From the NCBI RefSeq assembly GCF_030680185.1, contig NZ_JAUXVZ010000029.1, positions 1-64,000 on the forward strand: a stretch of DNA of 64,000 bases, read 5' to 3'. The position numbers were made by a program, and so were the translations under genes. The notes beneath the pieces are model-generated. The model saw only the letters and a list, made by a program, of their open reading frames with translations. It made no database searches and had not been told where the DNA came from. Below are positions 44,760 through 53,923 of the stretch, one piece after another. Every line of letters starts with the position of its first letter. The stretch's first letter is position 1. The stretch comes from Phenylobacterium sp. Its GTDB lineage: Bacteria; Pseudomonadota; Alphaproteobacteria; Caulobacterales; Caulobacteraceae.

Positions 44760-44989
44760 AGGGCCACCGGCGCGGGCGGGGGGTCGTCGATATCGGGGAA
44801 GGTGTCCTCAACGGGCGCGAGCTCCGAAAGTAGCGCCAGCAGAGACCTGGGCGGCGCCGCCTCAATGATCAGCTTGTCGCCGTCTCGCCATATAATGGCG
44901 TCCTCTCCCGGCAGCTCGAACTCACGTGGAATTCTGACGGCCTGGTTGCGTCCGTTCTTGAACAGCTTGATGTGGCGGAACGCGTTCAT
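44756..44989 (-). CDS. vapB: VapB-type antitoxin (AbrB/SpoVT domain)
   Basis: A 77-residue antitoxin. Residues 1-50 form an AbrB/SpoVT DNA-binding domain (HIKLFKNGRNQAVRIPREFE, then WRDGDKLIIEAAP). The acidic, proline-rich C-terminus (TFPDIDDPPPAPVAL) would block the toxin. The ATG at 44989 is preferred to an upstream start because it begins the known domain. It would repress the operon together with the toxin by binding a palindrome 23 bases upstream. Confidence 0.88.
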   Translation of the reverse strand: MNAFRHIKLFKNGRNQAVRIPREFELPGEDAIIWRDGDKLIIEAAPPRSLLALLSELAPVEDTFPDIDDPPPAPVAL

Positions 44990-45012
44990 TGCGGGATGAT
45001 GGCATAGGTCGG

Positions 45013-45024
45013 TGGCATATGCCA
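45013..45024. promoter_or_regulatory. Palindromic operator candidate of vapBC
   Basis: TGGCATATGCCA is a perfect 12-base palindrome 23 bases upstream of the vapB start, and its left half TGGCATA recurs at 45000-45006. AbrB-type antitoxins usually autoregulate through such repeats. Confidence 0.5.
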
Positions 45025-45135
45025 ATCGTGCGGCCCTTAGGAGCGGCACTGCTCTGCCGTCTCACTCAAACCGCCGGCGGCCTTGATCGCGCAAGCTGAT
45101 AGAAGGGGAGGATCAAGGCTCGTAGGGTGGGGACT

Positions 45136-45609
45136 ATGATTAAGCTTCGCTTCCTCGGCTTGGCGGCCGTCGCAGTTGCGGCGGTGGGCGTTGGCGGCAC
45201 AGCCCGCACTGGCAAGATCGCGTGCTTCGACGCCGAGGTCACCGCCACCATTGTGCGGCAGACGCCCACGGTTGGGGGACTGTGTGGGGACGGCTGCATC
45301 GTCGTGAGTTGGCCGTGGGTGGTCGAGTTGCGTGTTCGTCGTGTCCACAGCGGCCGTCTGGACCCTGGACCTCTCACGGTTTTGAACTTGCAACACGCCG
45401 CCTATCGCCGTGACATCGGCGCGCGTCGCTGGTGGCTGAGGGAGAACGCCCTCGGAGGATTCAACGTCCTTCAGATTGACGGGCCTCCCCTTCCGCAATG
45501 CCCGCGTGGCGAGACGCCCGAAGCGCCCTTTGTCGTGCCTGCAGAAGGGCAAACGCTGGAAGACCTGCGACGTGAAGGGGAAGCGTACTATGGGCGTGGC
45601 GACCACTAG
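45136..45609 (+). CDS. Secreted hypothetical protein with conserved Cys
   Basis: A 157-residue protein that I do not recognise. A signal peptide with basic start (MIKLRFLGLAAVAVAAVGVG) precedes a beta-rich domain with several cysteines (ACFDAEV, GLCGDGCIVV, LPQCPRGE). The ATG at 45136 fits a signal peptide better than the GTG at 45127. It is transcribed away from vapBC with the vapB promoter between. It could be a small periplasmic or surface protein. Confidence 0.55.
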   Translation: MIKLRFLGLAAVAVAAVGVGGTARTGKIACFDAEVTATIVRQTPTVGGLCGDGCIVVSWPWVVELRVRRVHSGRLDPGPLTVLNLQHAAYRRDIGARRWWLRENALGGFNVLQIDGPPLPQCPRGETPEAPFVVPAEGQTLEDLRREGEAYYGRGDH

Positions 45610-45725
45610 GGCCAGCTTAGCCAGCGCCTAGCTGCGTGACGCGGATACTCGGGTCCAACGGGATATGCGGCCGCAGCACGCCCCTCGGCCTTTACTCGAT
45701 CACCACCGCACCGGTCGTCTGTCCC

Positions 45726-46394
45726 CTACCCCGCCGCGCCCAACACCTTCGCCAGGAACTCCCCGCCCAGCCTAAGCCCAGCCTCGTCGATGCTGTGGCC
45801 GAGGCCAGGCGAGGTGTGGGTGGTGATGGGGAAGTTCAGGCGGGTGAAGTCGGCCTGCGCCTGGCCAAGCGCTGAGAAGGGCACCATGGGGTCGGCGTCA
45901 CCGTGGATCAGCAGCAGGGGCGGCCGGGTCTGGACCTCGGTCTCCAGGGCTTCGGGGTCGGCCAGCATGCCGGAATAGCCGACGACGCCGGCCAGGGGTT
46001 CGGGCCGGCGGGGCGCCACGTGCAGGGCCATCATGGTCCCCTGGCTGAAGCCGACCAGGGCCACCTTGCGGTTGGGCAGGTCGTAGGCGGCGCGATGCAT
46101 GTCGATGAAGGCGTTTACCAGGGGCGCGGCCTGGCGGACGCCGGCGGCGCGGCTTTCCCGGCCCAGATCGGTCAGGGACCACCACTGATAACCGCCGGGC
46201 GCGCCGGGGCAGGCCTCAGGCGCGTTGGGCGACAGGAAGACCGTGTCGGGCAGGCTCGCGCGCCAATAGGGCACGAGCCCCATCAGGTCGTCGCCGTTGG
46301 AGCCATAGCCATGCAGCAGGATCACCATCGACTGAGGATCGCGGCCGCTGGCCGGGGCGGCCATGGGGCCTGTGAGACGGGTCAGGCTGGTCAT
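45726..46394 (-). CDS. Phospholipase/carboxylesterase family hydrolase
   Basis: A 222-residue alpha/beta hydrolase of the carboxylesterase/thioesterase (PLPC, EstB-like) family. The nucleophile is Ser117 in VALVGFSQGTMM, the oxyanion-hole stretch ILLHGYGSNGDDLM lies near the N-terminus, the acid is in LIHGDADPMVPF and the His in SPGLGHSIDEAG. It lies 6 bases after the desaturase gene on the same strand, so the two may be cotranscribed. Substrate unknown. Confidence 0.88.
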   Translation of the reverse strand: MTSLTRLTGPMAAPASGRDPQSMVILLHGYGSNGDDLMGLVPYWRASLPDTVFLSPNAPEACPGAPGGYQWWSLTDLGRESRAAGVRQAAPLVNAFIDMHRAAYDLPNRKVALVGFSQGTMMALHVAPRRPEPLAGVVGYSGMLADPEALETEVQTRPPLLLIHGDADPMVPFSALGQAQADFTRLNFPITTHTSPGLGHSIDEAGLRLGGEFLAKVLGAAG

Positions 46395-46400
46395 GGCGGG

Positions 46401-47480
46401 TCAGGTCTCGGCGGTGGCGGTGGCCCGGCTAGGGGTCTGGGCGTGGGCCGCGGCGCTCGACGTCTTGGTCGGCTGACGGCGGGCCAGGTGGCTGAAGGCC
46501 ACCAGTCGGCCATTGGCCTCGTCCCACAGGGACAGGCGCGCATAGCCGAAGCTTTCCAGCAGGCCGATCCGACTCATGGCGCGCAGCTCGGGATGGTCGC
46601 GCATCACCTGGCCCAGGCGGTAATAGGGGATGCGGCTGGACAGGTGGTGCACGTGGTGGACGCCGATATTGGCCGTGAACCAGTGGAGCACAGGCGGCAG
46701 GTCGTATTGCGAACTACCCAGGAGCGCGAAGTCGTGGCGGTTCCACTCGCCGTTCCGCGCCCAGGCGACGCCCTCGTACTGGTGCTGCACGAAGAACAGC
46801 CAGACCCCGGTGGTGGCGGCGACCAGCACGGTGGTCAGATAGATCAGCAGCACCGGCCCGAGGCCGAAGATCGCCGCGGCGCCGGCGATCAGCACCATGG
46901 CCACGGCGGTGGTGCCGAGCGTGCTGACCCAGGGCCGCCAGCCCAGATGCATCAGGCCCACAGGAATCCGGTTCTGAAGGAAAAAGGTGAAGGCCGGGCC
47001 GAGGCCAAACAGCACCAGCGGGTGGCGATACAGGCGATAGCCGAGCCGTCGGAGCCGCGGCAGGGCCAGATATTCGTCCACGGTGAGCAGGTCGATCCCG
47101 CCCAGGCCCCGCCGGTCGAGATTGCCGGAGGTGGCGTGGTGCATGTTGTGGGTGCGACGCCAGTAGTCGTAGGGCGTCAGGGTGACGACCCCGATGATCC
47201 GGCCCGCCCAGTTGTTGAGCCGCGCGCCCCGGAAGAAGGCGCCGTGGCCGCAGTCGTGCTGGATCAGAAAGAGCCGGACCAGGAACAGACCCGCCGGCAG
47301 GGTGAGCAGCAGGGCCGCCCACCACAGGCCGTTCTGCCAGGCGAGACCGGCCAGGGCCCATAGAATCAGCAGGGGTCCGGCCGTGACCGCAATCTCGGCG
47401 GCGCTGCGGCCGTGGCCAGGCTCATGATAGCTGGCGAGCTGGCGCGCCCAATTCGATCCGCCCGGCGTCTGTTCAGTCAA
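46401..47480 (-). CDS. Membrane fatty acid desaturase
   Basis: A 359-residue desaturase with the three diiron His boxes HDCGH (75-79), HNMHH (111-115) and HHVHH (275-279), and hydrophobic stretches between boxes 2 and 3. This is the DesA-type acyl-lipid family, though acyl-ACP or other lipids cannot be excluded. The frame is open far upstream; I choose the TTG at 47480 (TTG ACT GAA) because a GGAAA sequence lies 9 bases ahead and the protein then has normal length. Earlier ORF starts would add about 100 unlikely residues. Confidence 0.87.
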   Translation of the reverse strand: MTEQTPGGSNWARQLASYHEPGHGRSAAEIAVTAGPLLILWALAGLAWQNGLWWAALLLTLPAGLFLVRLFLIQHDCGHGAFFRGARLNNWAGRIIGVVTLTPYDYWRRTHNMHHATSGNLDRRGLGGIDLLTVDEYLALPRLRRLGYRLYRHPLVLFGLGPAFTFFLQNRIPVGLMHLGWRPWVSTLGTTAVAMVLIAGAAAIFGLGPVLLIYLTTVLVAATTGVWLFFVQHQYEGVAWARNGEWNRHDFALLGSSQYDLPPVLHWFTANIGVHHVHHLSSRIPYYRLGQVMRDHPELRAMSRIGLLESFGYARLSLWDEANGRLVAFSHLARRQPTKTSSAAAHAQTPSRATATAET

Positions 47481-47685
47481 TGTCGCATTTCCAGATGTGT
47501 CGGTCCGATGTCTCGGAAGGCTGATGAGCCAGCCCGGGCTTCGCTGATTGGGGCTCGCCACCGCAGATGAGCTTTTTCGGGAGTCTTCCGAATTTATCAA
47601 CCGCGATCCGATGAATTCTGCGGCTCCTCGTGTCGCGCCTCGACCTCTCAGAAGCATGGGTCCGCGGCGGAACCAAGGCCTGCCT

Positions 47686-47859
47686 CTATCGAGGACCGAT
47701 ATCCAGACCGTCTGGTCCCTTTTCGACGTCGTTCCCCAGGGGATCGCCGTGATCGGGCAGTTCAGGGATGTCCTGGCCAAGCCGACCGTCGCTCGGCAGT
47801 TCGGCAGGTTGGTCCGGGCGATCGCCGTCGGGGTCGGGGAGGATTTCAGGGTCGGGCAT
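47686..47859 (-). CDS. Small acidic Pro/Asp-rich protein (57 aa)
   Basis: A 57-residue protein rich in Asp and Pro (MPDPEILPDPDGDRPDQ), with no hydrophobic segment. The ATG at 47859 has AAGGAG 5 bases upstream, which makes the gene plausible; a longer frame to 47901 lacks such a site. I do not recognise it. It lies in the 440-base gap between the desaturase and the dienelactone hydrolase operon. Confidence 0.4.
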   Translation of the reverse strand: MPDPEILPDPDGDRPDQPAELPSDGRLGQDIPELPDHGDPLGNDVEKGPDGLDIGPR

Positions 47860-47918
47860 CGGGGCTCCTTGCGGGTTCATGCCCTCAACGCCGGCGCGCA
47901 AGCTCTTGATCCTCCGCC

Positions 47919-48647
47919 CTAGCTTAGATTGCGGCCGAAGAGAGTGATCAGGCGCTCCCAGTGGCGTTCGGCGGCGGCCTTGTCGTAGGCGCCCCGCTGG
48001 GGGAAGGCGAAGCCGTGGGAGACGCCGGGATAGAGCTCGAGCTCGGTCGGCGCCTCGCGGCTCTCCAGAGACGCCGCCAGGTCGCGGACCATCTCCAGCG
48101 GCGCCCAGCGGTCGGTTTCGGCGCAGGCGAAATAGAGCTCGGCCTCTGTCTTGTGGGCCACCAGGTGCGGGCTGTCGGCCTTGTCGGTGACCAGATAGGT
48201 CCCGTAGATCGAGGCCGCCGCGGCGATCAGCTCAGGATGGCGGGCCGCGGCGTTGATCGAGAACTGGCCGCTCATGCAATAGCCCAGGCAACCGGCTGGC
48301 CCCTTGGCGGCGGCGGGGTCCTTGTCGGCGAAGGCCAGCAGGGCGTCGGCGTCGCTCATGACCATGGGGATGGTCAGGCCATACATCAGCTCGCCCATCC
48401 TGGTGCGCACCGCCTCGTCGGCCATGTCGCCGATCTCCATCACCCCGGCCCGATGATAGAGGTTGGGCAGCATGACGTAGTAGCCGCTGGTGGCCAGGCG
48501 CCGAGCCATGTCGCGCAGTTCCTCGCGAATGGCCGGCGCGTCCATGAAGAACAGGATCAGCGGATGCGGCCCGTTCCGCTCGGGATGAACCACGAAGGTG
48601 GTCATCGCCCCGTCGGCGGTCGGGACCTCGTGGGTCTGCTCGATCAA
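47919..48647 (-). CDS. Dienelactone hydrolase family protein (second copy)
   Basis: A 242-residue alpha/beta hydrolase with catalytic Cys124 in LGYCMSGQFS and His in SHGFAFPQRG; it shares the MDAPAIR motif with the enzyme at 15036-15779. The start is a TTG at 48647 that overlaps the previous stop codon as TTGA, with GGAGG 7 bases ahead; the longer frame to 48767 lies inside the preceding gene. It is the third gene of an SDR / unknown / dienelactone hydrolase operon. Confidence 0.85.
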   Translation of the reverse strand: MIEQTHEVPTADGAMTTFVVHPERNGPHPLILFFMDAPAIREELRDMARRLATSGYYVMLPNLYHRAGVMEIGDMADEAVRTRMGELMYGLTIPMVMSDADALLAFADKDPAAAKGPAGCLGYCMSGQFSINAAARHPELIAAAASIYGTYLVTDKADSPHLVAHKTEAELYFACAETDRWAPLEMVRDLAASLESREAPTELELYPGVSHGFAFPQRGAYDKAAAERHWERLITLFGRNLS

Positions 48648-49213
48648 GGCTTGGCCTCCGGCGGCGGCACGAGCAGGCAGGCGCGCGCCAAGGACACCCG
48701 GGTCAGCTCGCGGCGACGCAGGAAGATCTGCATGGCCTCGGTGGTCGGATCGCGAGAGGTCTGCCATTCGCCCAGGTCGCGATAGCGGGTCATGAGCAGC
48801 AGGCGGCGCGCGCCCTGCGCCCGATCGGTGGCGCTTTCGGCCGCCAGGAACAGACCAAAGATGGTGGTCTCGAAGCGGGCCTCGAAGTCGGGCCAGGCCT
48901 GGCCCGACAGGTCGACGAACTCATCGACCGCTTCGCCATCGATCGTGAACCAGTTGTGGACATAGACGCCGCCCGCCTGGGGGCGTGCGCCTGTGGCCGG
49001 CCGCAGGGTCGGTGACAGGTCGTGAACCTCGGCGCCCTCCAGGGATGGCAGGGCGAACCCCGCCTCCCCCAGCACCAGGGCCTGGTTGGAGGCGAAACCC
49101 AGCAGGGGCGCGAAGACGGCGACGCAACCGGCCTCGCCGTAGGCGACCCTGGCCAGGTCGCGCACGGCGGTGCGCTCGCGACCGAGTTCAGCCTGAACGT
49201 AGCGATATTCCAT
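48644..49213 (-). CDS. Hypothetical protein, possible NIPSNAP/dimeric alpha-beta barrel type
   Basis: A 189-residue soluble protein. The central VYVHNWFTIDGEAVDEFVDL and the later LLMTRYRDLGEWQTSRDP have the look of a dimeric alpha-beta barrel (NIPSNAP/EthD-like), but I would not claim the family. It lies between an SDR gene (10-base gap) and a dienelactone hydrolase gene (4-base overlap), so it likely helps degrade the same compound. Confidence 0.5.
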   Translation of the reverse strand: MEYRYVQAELGRERTAVRDLARVAYGEAGCVAVFAPLLGFASNQALVLGEAGFALPSLEGAEVHDLSPTLRPATGARPQAGGVYVHNWFTIDGEAVDEFVDLSGQAWPDFEARFETTIFGLFLAAESATDRAQGARRLLLMTRYRDLGEWQTSRDPTTEAMQIFLRRRELTRVSLARACLLVPPPEAKP

Positions 49214-49223
49214 GGGCTTGCCC

Positions 49224-49994
49224 CTAGAAGTTCACGCGGCTGGAGATGGCGCCGTCCACCAGCATGTTGATCCCCGTGGTGAAGGCCGAGCGCGGGCTGG
49301 CCAGGAAGACGGTGGCCGCGGCGATCTCTTCGGGCGTCGCCATGCGGCCGGTGGGGTTGCGCTTGATCATGGTGTCGAAGAAGCCCGGCGCATTGGCCTT
49401 CACATTGCCCCAGACGCCGCCCTCGAAGAAAACCGTGCCCGGCGAGACGACATTGCAGCGCACGCCTTTGGGCGCGCCTTCCTTGGCCACGCCCTTGGCG
49501 TAGTGGATCAGGGCCGCCTTCATCGCGCCATAGGCCGAAGGCCCGCTGGCTTCGGCCGCCGAGACCGACGAGGTGATGATGAAAGCCGCGTCGCCGCCGG
49601 CGCCGGCGGCCTTTTCGAGATGGGGCTTGGCCGCCTGATAGGTGCGCACGGCGCCCAGCATGTCGATCTCGAACATGGACCGCCAGTCGTCCTCCGAGCC
49701 GCCATTGACCAGGGCGCTCGCGTTGGAGACCAGGATGTCGAGCCCGCCCAGTTCCTTGGCCGCATCCTCGACGAAGGCCTTGATCGCAGGCCCGTCCGCA
49801 ATGTCCACCGCCCGGCCCCAGGCCTTGACGCCCTTGGCCGCCAGGGCCTGGACCGTCGCATCCACGCCGTCCTGCCCGCGGGCGCAGACCGCCACGTCGC
49901 AGCCCTCCTCGGCCAGCAGCTCTGCGATCGCCAGGCCTATGCCCCGCGAGCCGCCGGTGACCACCGCCCTCTTGCCCTTCAGTTGCAGATCCAT
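49224..49994 (-). CDS. Short-chain dehydrogenase/reductase
   Basis: A 256-residue SDR. The cofactor motif is VVTGGSRGIGLA near residues 11-22; the catalytic Ser lies in ITSSVSAAEA, Tyr155 and Lys159 in SAYGAMKAAL. The NNAG-like motif is VSNASAL. It is the first gene of the operon. Substrate unknown. Confidence 0.9.
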   Translation of the reverse strand: MDLQLKGKRAVVTGGSRGIGLAIAELLAEEGCDVAVCARGQDGVDATVQALAAKGVKAWGRAVDIADGPAIKAFVEDAAKELGGLDILVSNASALVNGGSEDDWRSMFEIDMLGAVRTYQAAKPHLEKAAGAGGDAAFIITSSVSAAEASGPSAYGAMKAALIHYAKGVAKEGAPKGVRCNVVSPGTVFFEGGVWGNVKANAPGFFDTMIKRNPTGRMATPEEIAAATVFLASPRSAFTTGINMLVDGAISSRVNF

Positions 49995-50181
49995 GGGTGT
50001 CTCCTTCGGCCTAATGTTTTGCGTGTTGGGCGACAGTAACGACGCGCCTTGGGCGGCGGATCAAGACCGGGCCCTGAGATTCCTGATCATTGTTCTCTTT
50101 GCCGTTGCGCCCCTGCCCGCGCGCCGCCAAGCTGGCGGCAAGGCCCGCCGCCAAGAGCTGGGCTGCTTTGGGAGGATGACC

Positions 50182-51381
50182 ATGCGAAGCCTCGCGCTCG
50201 CCCTTTGCGCCTTTGCGCTTGCTGCGCCGGCCTATGCCAAGACCATCGCCGTAGCCCCGGGCTCCCACGCTCAGGAGGCGCTGCAGCTCGCCCTGCTCGA
50301 CGCCAAGCCCGGGGACGTGGTCGAACTGGCCGCCGGCCGTTTCGAGCTGACCGACGGCCTGTCGCTGGACATCGACGAGGTGACCATCAAGGGCGCGGGG
50401 CCGGACGCCACCATCCTGTCCTTCGACGGCCAGCAGGGCGGCGCCGAGGGGCTCCTGATCACCTCCGACAAGGTGACGGTGCGCGACCTGGCGGTGGAGA
50501 ATTCCAAGGGCGACGGGGTCAAGTCCAAGGACGCCGACCAGATCAGCATGATCAATCTGCGGGTCGAATGGACCGGCGGGCCCAAGGCGACCAATGGCGC
50601 CTATGGGGTCTATCCGGTGGGCTCATCCAACGTGCTGATCGATGGCGTCACCGTGCGCGGCGCCTCGGACGCCGGCATCTATGTGGGCCAGTCCAACAAC
50701 ATCATCGTCCGCAACAGCGTGGCCGAGTTCAACGTCGCCGGCATCGAGATCGAGAATTCCAGCTCGGCCGACGTCCATGGCAACACGGTCACCCACAACA
50801 CCGGCGGCATCCTGGTGTTCGACCTGCCCAACCTGCCGGTGATGGGCGGTCACTCGACCCGGGTGTTCGACAACAGGATCGTCAACAACGACACGCCCAA
50901 CTTCGCCCCGGAGGGCAACATCGTCGCCAGCGTGCCGGTGGGCGCCGGCGTGATGATCATGGCCAACCGCAACGTCCACATCTTCGACAACGAGATCGAC
51001 GGCAACCAGACCGCGGCCATCATGCTGGTGGGCTATACCCGCGACTTCGACGACGAGAGCTACAACCCCATCCCCCGCGAGGTGGTGGTGCGCGACAACA
51101 GGATCGGCCGCAACGGCTGGGCGCCGGCATTTCCGGGCGGTGAGCAACTGGCCGCGGCCGTCGGCGGGACCCTGCCGCCGGTGATGTGGGATGGTGTGGC
51201 GCCTGAGAGCGGACCCCAGGCCATGCGCGTCACCGATGGTCCGGTCCTCAACCTGAACCTGCCCAAGGCCGGGGCCATGGACCAGGCCAATCCCGCGGTC
51301 ACCCCGACCCTGGAGCGGGGCGAGATCACCGAGCCACCCGCCGTGGTCCTGCCGGAGGCCCAGGCCACCCTGGCCCCATGA
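50182..51381 (+). CDS. Secreted parallel beta-helix protein (TIGR03805-like)
   Basis: A 399-residue protein with a signal peptide ([19 protein letters not shown]). Most of the rest is a right-handed parallel beta-helix, seen as repeated NxxxxNxI-like turns ([34 protein letters not shown]). A Pro-rich tail follows. The start at 50182 is chosen because GGAGG at 50171-50175 is 6 bases ahead; the ATG at 50176 is too close. It overlaps the next gene by 4 bases. The function is unknown; carbohydrate binding or cleavage is possible by fold. Confidence 0.82.
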   Translation: MRSLALALCAFALAAPAYAKTIAVAPGSHAQEALQLALLDAKPGDVVELAAGRFELTDGLSLDIDEVTIKGAGPDATILSFDGQQGGAEGLLITSDKVTVRDLAVENSKGDGVKSKDADQISMINLRVEWTGGPKATNGAYGVYPVGSSNVLIDGVTVRGASDAGIYVGQSNNIIVRNSVAEFNVAGIEIENSSSADVHGNTVTHNTGGILVFDLPNLPVMGGHSTRVFDNRIVNNDTPNFAPEGNIVASVPVGAGVMIMANRNVHIFDNEIDGNQTAAIMLVGYTRDFDDESYNPIPREVVVRDNRIGRNGWAPAFPGGEQLAAAVGGTLPPVMWDGVAPESGPQAMRVTDGPVLNLNLPKAGAMDQANPAVTPTLERGEITEPPAVVLPEAQATLAP

Positions 51382-52439
51382 GGCGCAAGCTCGCCGTCCT
51401 GCTCGGCCTTGCAGCCCTGGCCCTGAGCGGGGCGCAGCAGGCGCCGTCGCCGGTGCGGCTGGACGTTGTGCTGGCGGAGGCGCCTGCGCCTTTGCTCTCG
51501 GACTACGGGCTTTTCCAGGATGCGGGCGCCCGCACGCCCAGCCCGCGGGTGACGCCCTATGAGCTGACCACGCCGCTGTTCAGCGACTATGCGGCCAAGC
51601 ATCGCTATGTCTTCACGCCAGACGGCAGGAGCGCGGCCTATTCGTATGAGGGGCCTCTGGATTTTCCCGTCGGTTCGGTGCTGGTGAAGACCTTCGCCTT
51701 CGCACGGGACATGCGCCAGCCCGCCGTCGATGAGCGGTATGTCGAGACCCGGTTGCTGATCCGCAAGGCCGACGGCTGGACGGCGCTCGCCTATGTCTGG
51801 AACGCCGCGCAGACCGAGGCCGTCCTGAAGCGCACCGGAGCCCGGCTGGATATCGCCTTCATCGACCCTTCGGGCGAAGATCAAGCGATCAGCTACCTCG
51901 TGCCCAACCAGAACCAGTGCAAGACCTGCCATTCGGCCGATGGCGAGCTGGTCCCCATCGGCCCCAAGGCGCGCAACCTCAATCGCGATCTCGACTATGG
52001 CGACCGCACGCAGAACCAACTGGCCGCCTGGCGCCGGCTGGGTCATCTCACCGGCGGGCCCGACCCTGCGGAGGCGCCACGGACGGCCGCCTGGGATGAT
52101 CGCTCAGAGCCCCTGGAGGCGCGTGCGCGGGCCTATCTCGACGCCAACTGCGCCCATTGCCACAATCCAGCCGGCATGGCGTCCACCAGCGGCCTGTTCC
52201 TGGGCCTGGAGGAGACGCGGCCGGCCCATCTGGGGATCAACAAGAGCCCGGTGGCCGCTGGCCGCGGGTCGGGCGGGCTGCAGGTGTCCATCGATCCCGG
52301 CCATCCCGAGCGCTCGATCATGGTCTATCGGATGGCGTCCACCGATCCCGGCGTCATGATGCCGGAACTTGGCCGCGCCCTGCCGCACCAGGAAGGCCTC
52401 GCCCTGGTCGCCGACTACATCGCGAGGCTGGCGCCCTAG
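51378..52439 (+). CDS. Di-heme cytochrome-type protein (HNE_0200/SO_2930-like, TIGR03806-like)
   Basis: A 353-residue exported protein with two heme-binding motifs, CKTCH (181-185) and CAHCH (258-262). A signal peptide (LAVLLGLAALALSGA) opens it. The intervening parts are not a standard cytochrome fold. It overlaps the beta-helix gene by 4 bases, and this pairing recurs in other bacteria, which suggests they act together at the cell surface or in the periplasm. The reaction is not known. Confidence 0.82.
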   Translation: MRRKLAVLLGLAALALSGAQQAPSPVRLDVVLAEAPAPLLSDYGLFQDAGARTPSPRVTPYELTTPLFSDYAAKHRYVFTPDGRSAAYSYEGPLDFPVGSVLVKTFAFARDMRQPAVDERYVETRLLIRKADGWTALAYVWNAAQTEAVLKRTGARLDIAFIDPSGEDQAISYLVPNQNQCKTCHSADGELVPIGPKARNLNRDLDYGDRTQNQLAAWRRLGHLTGGPDPAEAPRTAAWDDRSEPLEARARAYLDANCAHCHNPAGMASTSGLFLGLEETRPAHLGINKSPVAAGRGSGGLQVSIDPGHPERSIMVYRMASTDPGVMMPELGRALPHQEGLALVADYIARLAP

Positions 52440-52468
52440 GCGTCCGGCCTCCCCTCATCCCTGGATGA

Positions 52469-53923
52469 TCAGGGCGCCTCGACCGGAAGGCGCAGGGCGT
52501 GACGCATCACCTGGAACAGATAGGGTTGATCCATGGAGCCGGTCACCAGATAGGCGCCCGGGCCATCGGCATAGGCCGGCACGTCCTCGCCGGTGTGGGC
52601 CGCGCTGCCGAGGCGCGCGCCGGCCTGACGGATATGATCGATCGCCGTCACATCGACACCCTCCAAGGTCGGACGTCCCTCGTCGGCCTTGGGGCCGCCC
52701 GGGCCGGTGGCGTAGGTGAGGATCGGCAGGGGCTTGCCGTCCTCGGCCAGACGCGGCGCGCCTGTCGGCCCTTTGATCAGGCCCAGGACATCGTCGCCGC
52801 GCCCCCCGCCGTTCAGCACCAGGCCATGACTGTGGTCGGCGGTAACGATGATCAGGGTGTCAGCCGGGTCGGTGAGATCCTGCGCGACGGCCACAGCCTT
52901 CGACAGCTCGACGCCCTCGGTGAGCGACGCATTCAGCAGGCCCGCGTGGTGCGCCTTGTCGATATGGGCGGCCTCGATCAGCAGCACATAGCCCTGGGGC
53001 TCTGACGCCAGGCGGGTGATGGCGGCCCGCGTCATCTCTTCCAGGGTGGGCGTCTGCGGCGCCACGGTGGGGCGGTTCACCTCGTGAGGGATATGCATCT
53101 CGGCGAACAGGCCCAGCACATCGCGACCGGCGGCGACCGCGGCGTTCAGGCTGTCGCGATCGGTGACGAAGGCGCTGTCGGGCCGGGCCGACCAGAGAGC
53201 GGGCAGATCCTGGCCGTCCTTGCGCCGCCCGCCTTCGGCTTCGGTGCGGAAGAAGGTCAGGCCGCCGCCAAGGGCGATGTCGGGGCGCAGGTCATCCTCC
53301 GCCATCACCAGCTGGGCGGCGATATCGACGCAGCCAGCCTCTCGCGCGGCCGCCGGCATGTCGGCGTCGCTCTGCCAGTTGCGGTCGGGCGCATGGGCGT
53401 AGAAGGCCGCCGGCGTGGCGTCGGTGATGGCGGCGGTGGAAACCACGCCCACCGCCTTGCCCAGTTCGCGTTTGGCGCGCTGCGCCAGGGTCGGCACGTT
53501 GAGCGCCGTGTCGCATACGCCGCGGCGCGCGCGGCCATCGACGCCGATGCCGCCGTTGATCGTGCGATGGCCCGTGGTGATGGCCGAGGCGCCATTGGCC
53601 GAGTCGGTCACCAGCCCATCCACCGAATAGGTCCGCACCAGGCCGCCATAGGGCATGGTGTCGAAGGCCAGGTCGTAGGAGGCGCCGTCAACGCCCGCCC
53701 GCTGACCCGCCAGGATCCGCATGGCCGTGACCGTGGACACCCCCATGCCGTCGCCGATGAACAGGATGATGTTCTTCGCCGGTTCCGTGTCGGGGGCGCG
53801 GGCCAGCGCCGCCTCGAGGGCCGCCTGGGGTTCCCTGGCCTGGGCGGCGGCGGCCGTCATCGTCAGGGAAAGGGTGGCCATGCCGGCCGCCACGAGGGCG
53901 CGGGGAAGGTTGGGAAGGATCAT
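52469..53923 (-). CDS. phoA: Alkaline phosphatase
   Basis: A 484-residue periplasmic phosphomonoesterase. Signal peptide residues 1-29 (cleavage near AQA-REP); metal-binding FIGDGMGVS (Asp58) and nucleophile Ser108 in VTDSANGASA, followed by ITTGHRTINGGIGVD. Later VTADHSHGLV and the C-terminal AAHTGEDVPAYADGPGA supply further metal ligands. It releases phosphate from organic esters. PhoB control is likely by family knowledge, but no Pho box is asserted. Confidence 0.93.
   Translation of the reverse strand: MILPNLPRALVAAGMATLSLTMTAAAAQAREPQAALEAALARAPDTEPAKNIILFIGDGMGVSTVTAMRILAGQRAGVDGASYDLAFDTMPYGGLVRTYSVDGLVTDSANGASAITTGHRTINGGIGVDGRARRGVCDTALNVPTLAQRAKRELGKAVGVVSTAAITDATPAAFYAHAPDRNWQSDADMPAAAREAGCVDIAAQLVMAEDDLRPDIALGGGLTFFRTEAEGGRRKDGQDLPALWSARPDSAFVTDRDSLNAAVAAGRDVLGLFAEMHIPHEVNRPTVAPQTPTLEEMTRAAITRLASEPQGYVLLIEAAHIDKAHHAGLLNASLTEGVELSKAVAVAQDLTDPADTLIIVTADHSHGLVLNGGGRGDDVLGLIKGPTGAPRLAEDGKPLPILTYATGPGGPKADEGRPTLEGVDVTAIDHIRQAGARLGSAAHTGEDVPAYADGPGAYLVTGSMDQPYLFQVMRHALRLPVEAP

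Noticed and set aside
45127..45135. Start of the secreted hypothetical gene at the GTG at 45127
   Set aside because: The ATG at 45136 gives a better signal peptide N-terminus.
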